9,997 nt of DNA from Streptosporangiaceae bacterium (GTDB lineage: Bacteria > Actinomycetota > Actinomycetes > Streptosporangiales > Streptosporangiaceae), in contig JASHOI010000718.1 of the NCBI GenBank assembly GCA_030041195.1, forward strand, positions 1 through 9,997. Reading direction: 5' to 3'. Below the pieces are notes generated by a model. The model saw nothing but the letters and a program-made list of their open reading frames with translations, ran no database searches and was not told the DNA's origin. Both the position numbers and the translations under genes were made by a program. This document shows, in pieces, positions 7,552-9,997 of this stretch; the first letter of the stretch is position 1; each line of letters starts with the position of its first letter.

Positions 7552-7584
7552 GGCATGCGTCGCGGGCGCGACCTGTGGGCATGC
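7552..7584. promoter_or_regulatory. Palindrome between two direct repeats in the lipB/membrane-protein gap
   Basis: The divergent 130-bp gap holds a 14-base palindromic sequence, GTCGCG-GG-CGCGAC (7559-7572). It is flanked by two copies of GGCATGC (7552-7558 and 7578-7584) whose cores are 26 bp apart. The two-base centre is too short for an RNA hairpin loop, so if it is functional it is more likely an operator. In GC-rich DNA such symmetry can arise by chance. Confidence 0.25.
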
Positions 7585-7634
7585 ATGGGGAAGAAGCCCG
7601 GTTTGGCCCGCGTTCAAGCCTGCCGGGTGCGGGA

Positions 7635-7640
7635 AGGAGG
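7635..7640 (+). promoter_or_regulatory. Ribosome-binding site fixing the membrane-protein start
   Basis: AGGAGG lies seven bases before ATG 7648 and matches the 16S rRNA tail well. It is the best ribosome-binding site in the window and decides against the longer open frame that begins upstream at 7468, most of which lies in the promoter gap or antisense to lipB. Confidence 0.75.
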
Positions 7641-7647
7641 GCGGCCG

Positions 7648-8286
7648 ATGTTCGAAGAGGCCGAGCTGAGGCAGATGAGCCCGAAGGACCGCGCCAAGCT
7701 GATGCAGACGCTGGCGTGCCTGGACATGCCGCGGCTGGCAAACCCAGGGAACCCGCGGCGCCGGCGGCTGTTCCTCCTCGGAACGATCGTGTGCTGCGTG
7801 GTGCTCGCCGCGTGGATCGGCGTGCTCGCCGTGACGCTGCCGCGGTTCTACCGGGCCGGCGACTGGCGCGGCGCGTGGGTGGGGTTCGACCTTCTCGAGC
7901 TGGCCGCGTTCGCCGCGACCGCGTGGGCAGCGTGGCGCGGCAGGCAGGTGCTGATCATGTGCCTGCTGGTGCTGGCCACGCTGCTGTTCTGTGACGCGTG
8001 GTTCGACGTCACGCTGGACGCGCGCACCAGCGGCTTCTTCTGGAGCCTGCTCTCCGCGCTGCTGATCGAGATTCCGCTGGCGATCGCCGCGATCTTGCTG
8101 GCGAGACACCTGCTGCGGCTGACGATCGGCCGAATCCGGACCCGGGAGGGGCTGTCGGGCCCGGTGCCGGCGCTGTGGCGGATCCCGCTGTTCGGGTACC
8201 AGCAGGACGGGGTGCTGCACGACCCGATCCCGCCCGGCTCGGGCAGCAAGGCCGGGAACGAGCGGGGATCGACCGCGCTACGTTAG
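7648..8286 (+). CDS. Four-helix membrane protein of unknown function
   Basis: A 212-residue integral membrane protein. A hydrophilic N-terminus of about 40 residues ends in the basic NPRRRR (35-40). Four helices follow at about 41-63, 76-97, 99-121 and 129-156, and then a soluble tail of about 55 residues rich in Gly and Pro. The segments GAWVGFDLLELAAFAATAWAAW (75-96) and CDAWFDV (115-121) look like conserved features of uncharacterised actinobacterial membrane proteins. Acidic residues within or next to helices (Asp81, Glu84, Asp116, Asp120, Glu141) are notable. I do not recognise a function. It is read against the flanking lipB and epimerase genes, diverges from lipB over 130 bp, and its stop overlaps that of the epimerase by nine bases. 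Confidence 0.85.
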   Translation: MFEEAELRQMSPKDRAKLMQTLACLDMPRLANPGNPRRRRLFLLGTIVCCVVLAAWIGVLAVTLPRFYRAGDWRGAWVGFDLLELAAFAATAWAAWRGRQVLIMCLLVLATLLFCDAWFDVTLDARTSGFFWSLLSALLIEIPLAIAAILLARHLLRLTIGRIRTREGLSGPVPALWRIPLFGYQQDGVLHDPIPPGSGSKAGNERGSTALR

Positions 8287-9174
8287 CTCCGCCGCCAGCG
8301 CGCCGGTGATGCCCGGGTAGCGGAACGCGAAGCCGGCCTGCTCCAGCCGCCGGGGCAGCACCCGCTGGCTGCCCAGCACCTCGACCGAAAGTTCGCCGGC
8401 CCCGGCGCGCAGCACCCGGGCCGGAACCCGCAGGATCGCCGGCCGGTGCAGGGCCCGGGCCAGCCCGGCGGTGAACTCGGCGTTGGTCGCCGGCACCGGA
8501 GCGGTCAGGTTCACCGGGCCCGCGACATCCGCGTGATCGAGCAGGAACCTGAGCGCGGCCACGTGGTCGGTCAGCGAGATCCAGCTGATGAACTGCGTGC
8601 CGGGCCCGAGCCTGGCGCCCAGCCCGAGCCGGAACAGCGGCACCAGCGGCCGGAGCATCCCGCCGCGGCCGGACAGCACGACGCCGGAGCGCAGGTTCAC
8701 CACGCGCACGCCGGCCTCGCTGGCGGGCCGCGCCGCCGCTTCCCAGTCGCGGACCAGATGGGCAAGGAACCCGGTTCCGGCGGGCGCCGACTCGTCCACC
8801 TCGCGCGCGCCAGTGTCGCCGTACCAGCCGACCGCGGAGCCGGACAGCAGCACCGGCGGCGGGGTCGCGGCCTTGCCAAGGGCGGTCACCAGGGTCTTGG
8901 TGCTCTCGATCCGGCTGGAGCGCAGCTCGGCCTTCCTGGCCTTGGTCCACGGCCGGCCGGCGATCGGCGCCCCGGACAGGTGTACCACCGCATCGAGCCC
9001 GTCGAGCACCCTCGGATCGAGGCCGCCGCCCGGGTCCATCGGGTTCCACGCGATCTCGGAAGACCCCCGCGGCGAACGCCGGACCAGCCGGACGACCTCG
9101 CTGCCGTCGGCATGCAGCGCCCCGGCCAGCGCGGACCCGATCAGCCCGGACGACCCGCTGATCGCGACCCGCAT
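8278..9174 (-). CDS. TIGR01777-family NAD(P)-dependent epimerase-like protein
   Basis: A 298-residue extended short-chain dehydrogenase-type protein. The nucleotide-binding GSSGLIGSAL (7-16) begins the Rossmann fold. DAVVHLSGAPIAGRPW (61-76), SGSAVGWYGD (111-120) and the RSSRIEST region (85-92) are family landmarks. The C-terminal part (about 245-297, with GSQRVLPRRLEQAGFAFRYP) matches the DUF1731 domain that caps this family. The substrate is unknown for the family as a whole. It follows the acyltransferase by only 11 bp on the same strand, as Rv2216 follows dlaT in M. tuberculosis, so the two are probably co-transcribed. A G-run (9183-9178) serves as the likely ribosome-binding site before ATG 9174. 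Its end overlaps the converging membrane-protein gene. Confidence 0.93.
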   Translation of the reverse strand: MRVAISGSSGLIGSALAGALHADGSEVVRLVRRSPRGSSEIAWNPMDPGGGLDPRVLDGLDAVVHLSGAPIAGRPWTKARKAELRSSRIESTKTLVTALGKAATPPPVLLSGSAVGWYGDTGAREVDESAPAGTGFLAHLVRDWEAAARPASEAGVRVVNLRSGVVLSGRGGMLRPLVPLFRLGLGARLGPGTQFISWISLTDHVAALRFLLDHADVAGPVNLTAPVPATNAEFTAGLARALHRPAILRVPARVLRAGAGELSVEVLGSQRVLPRRLEQAGFAFRYPGITGALAAELT

Positions 9175-9185
9175 GGACCCCCCAA

Positions 9186-9997
9186 TTACAGCCCGAGTTC
9201 GGTCTCGAACGCGCCCTCTTCCAGCCGTTCCTTGATCGTCACGAGGAACCGCGCGGCGTCGGCCCCGTCCACCAGCCGGTGGTCGTAGGTCAGCGCCAGG
9301 TAGACCATGGATCGCACCGCGATGACCTCGCCGAGGGCCGCGTCCTCCACGACCACGGCGCGCTTGACCACGGTACCGGTGCCGAGGATGCCGACCTGGG
9401 GCTGGTTGATGATCGGCGTGTCGAACAGCGCGCCCCGGCTGCCGGTGTTGGTCAGCGTGAACGTGCCGCCGGACAGCTCGTCCGGGCTCACCTGCCCGGC
9501 GCGGGTGCGCGCGGCGAGGTCGGCGATCTTCCTGGCCAGCCCGGCGATGTTGAGGTCGCCCGCCTTGCGGATGACCGGGACCATCAGGCCGCGCTCGGTG
9601 TCCACCGCGATGCCCAGATGCTCCGCGTCGTGGTAGGTCACCTGCCCGCTGGCCGTATCGATGATCGCGTTGAGCTTCGGATGGACCTTGAGCGCCTCGA
9701 CCGTGGCCAGTGCGAAGAAGGGCAGGAACGATAGCTTGACGCCCTCTCTGGCCTCGAACGCCGCCTTGGCGCGGTCCCTGAGCCTGGCGATCGCGGTGAC
9801 GTCCGCCTCGACGACGGTGGTGAGCTGGGCCGAGGTCTGCAGCGACTCGACCATGCGCTGCGCGATCACCTGGCGGGAACGCGACAGCTTCTCGGTTGTG
9901 CCGCGCAGGCTGGACGGGACGATCGCGGGCCGCGCGGCATCGGCGGCCGGTGCCGCGCCCGCGGCGGTGGCCGGCGCCGACGGCGAGGCGGCAGGCG
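9186..9997 (-). CDS. sucB: Dihydrolipoamide acyltransferase (E2), C-terminal part
   Basis: This is the core E2 subunit of a 2-oxo acid dehydrogenase complex, which passes acyl groups from lipoyl arms to CoA. The frame stays open to the right edge, so the gene is cut; about 270 residues are present. An Ala/Pro-rich linker (roughly 9890-9997) is followed by [12 protein letters not shown], which opens the catalytic domain. [18 protein letters not shown] and the active-site DHRLVDG (His and Asp) near the C-terminus are intact. The lipoyl and subunit-binding domains must lie outside the window. In mycobacteria the gene at this place is often named sucB, but its product (DlaT) serves pyruvate dehydrogenase and an antioxidant system, so the complex is not certain. 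The valine GTG at 9869 is internal, not a start. Confidence 0.96.
   Translation of the reverse strand, partial: PAASPSAPATAAGAAPAADAARPAIVPSSLRGTTEKLSRSRQVIAQRMVESLQTSAQLTTVVEADVTAIARLRDRAKAAFEAREGVKLSFLPFFALATVEALKVHPKLNAIIDTASGQVTYHDAEHLGIAVDTERGLMVPVIRKAGDLNIAGLARKIADLAARTRAGQVSPDELSGGTFTLTNTGSRGALFDTPIINQPQVGILGTGTVVKRAVVVEDAALGEVIAVRSMVYLALTYDHRLVDGADAARFLVTIKERLEEGAFETELGL

Noticed and set aside
7468..7647. Longer N-terminus for the four-helix membrane protein
   Set aside because: The AGGAGG at 7635-7640 is ideally placed for ATG 7648, and the extra residues overlap the lipB start region antisense without domain character.
9186..9869. A short complete acyltransferase starting at the GTG at 9869
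   Set aside because: The frame continues open through an Ala/Pro linker to the window edge, and the conserved catalytic-domain motif [12 protein letters not shown] spans this point.

Overview
The window is high-GC DNA (about 70% G+C by eye) from an actinobacterium. It matches a conserved actinobacterial chromosomal neighbourhood known best from Mycobacterium tuberculosis: dlaT/sucB, a TIGR01777-family epimerase, lipB, lipA, a DUF4191 membrane protein, an RDD membrane protein and glnA1 (Rv2215 to Rv2220). The same genes occur here in the same order. Three additions interrupt the block: an alpha/beta hydrolase, a histidyl-tRNA synthetase plus NUDIX pair, and a four-helix membrane protein. The genus cannot be fixed from this sequence; a filamentous actinomycete is plausible.

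Layout from left to right: the end of a small + strand membrane ORF (9-167); glnA on the minus strand (183-1607); a 177-bp divergent regulatory gap carrying a four-element GlnR-type site; an RDD-family membrane protein on + (1785-2231); DUF4191 on minus (2242-2958); a strong hairpin; lipA on minus (3009-3938); an alpha/beta hydrolase on minus (3978-4889); hisS and a NUDIX hydrolase on + with an ATGA overlap (4992-6817); lipB on minus (6810-7517); an unrecognised four-helix membrane protein on + (7648-8286); a TIGR01777 epimerase on minus (8278-9174); and the C-terminal part of a dihydrolipoamide acyltransferase on minus (9186 to beyond 9997). Coding density is very high and no gene-free stretch exceeds 300 bp.

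Functionally, most of the window is one lipoylation and central nitrogen/carbon locus. LipB transfers octanoate from acyl carrier protein to lipoyl domains, LipA inserts the two sulfurs, and the E2 acyltransferase at the right edge is a user of the cofactor. GlnA, with its adenylylation tyrosine and GlnR-type site, assimilates ammonium. The hisS-NUDIX pair looks like an insertion that separated lipA from lipB; the HisRS is of the eukaryote/Bacteroidetes-like kind rather than the usual bacterial kind.

I see no CRISPR array, phage, transposon, toxin-antitoxin or defence module, and nothing that convincingly forms a new multi-gene system. The observations most worth checking are the atypical HisRS coupled to a NUDIX enzyme, the GlnR-type site at glnA, a recurring arrangement suggesting leaderless transcripts for four genes, a hairpin that may both end lipA and overlap the next promoter, and stop codons shared between converging genes.
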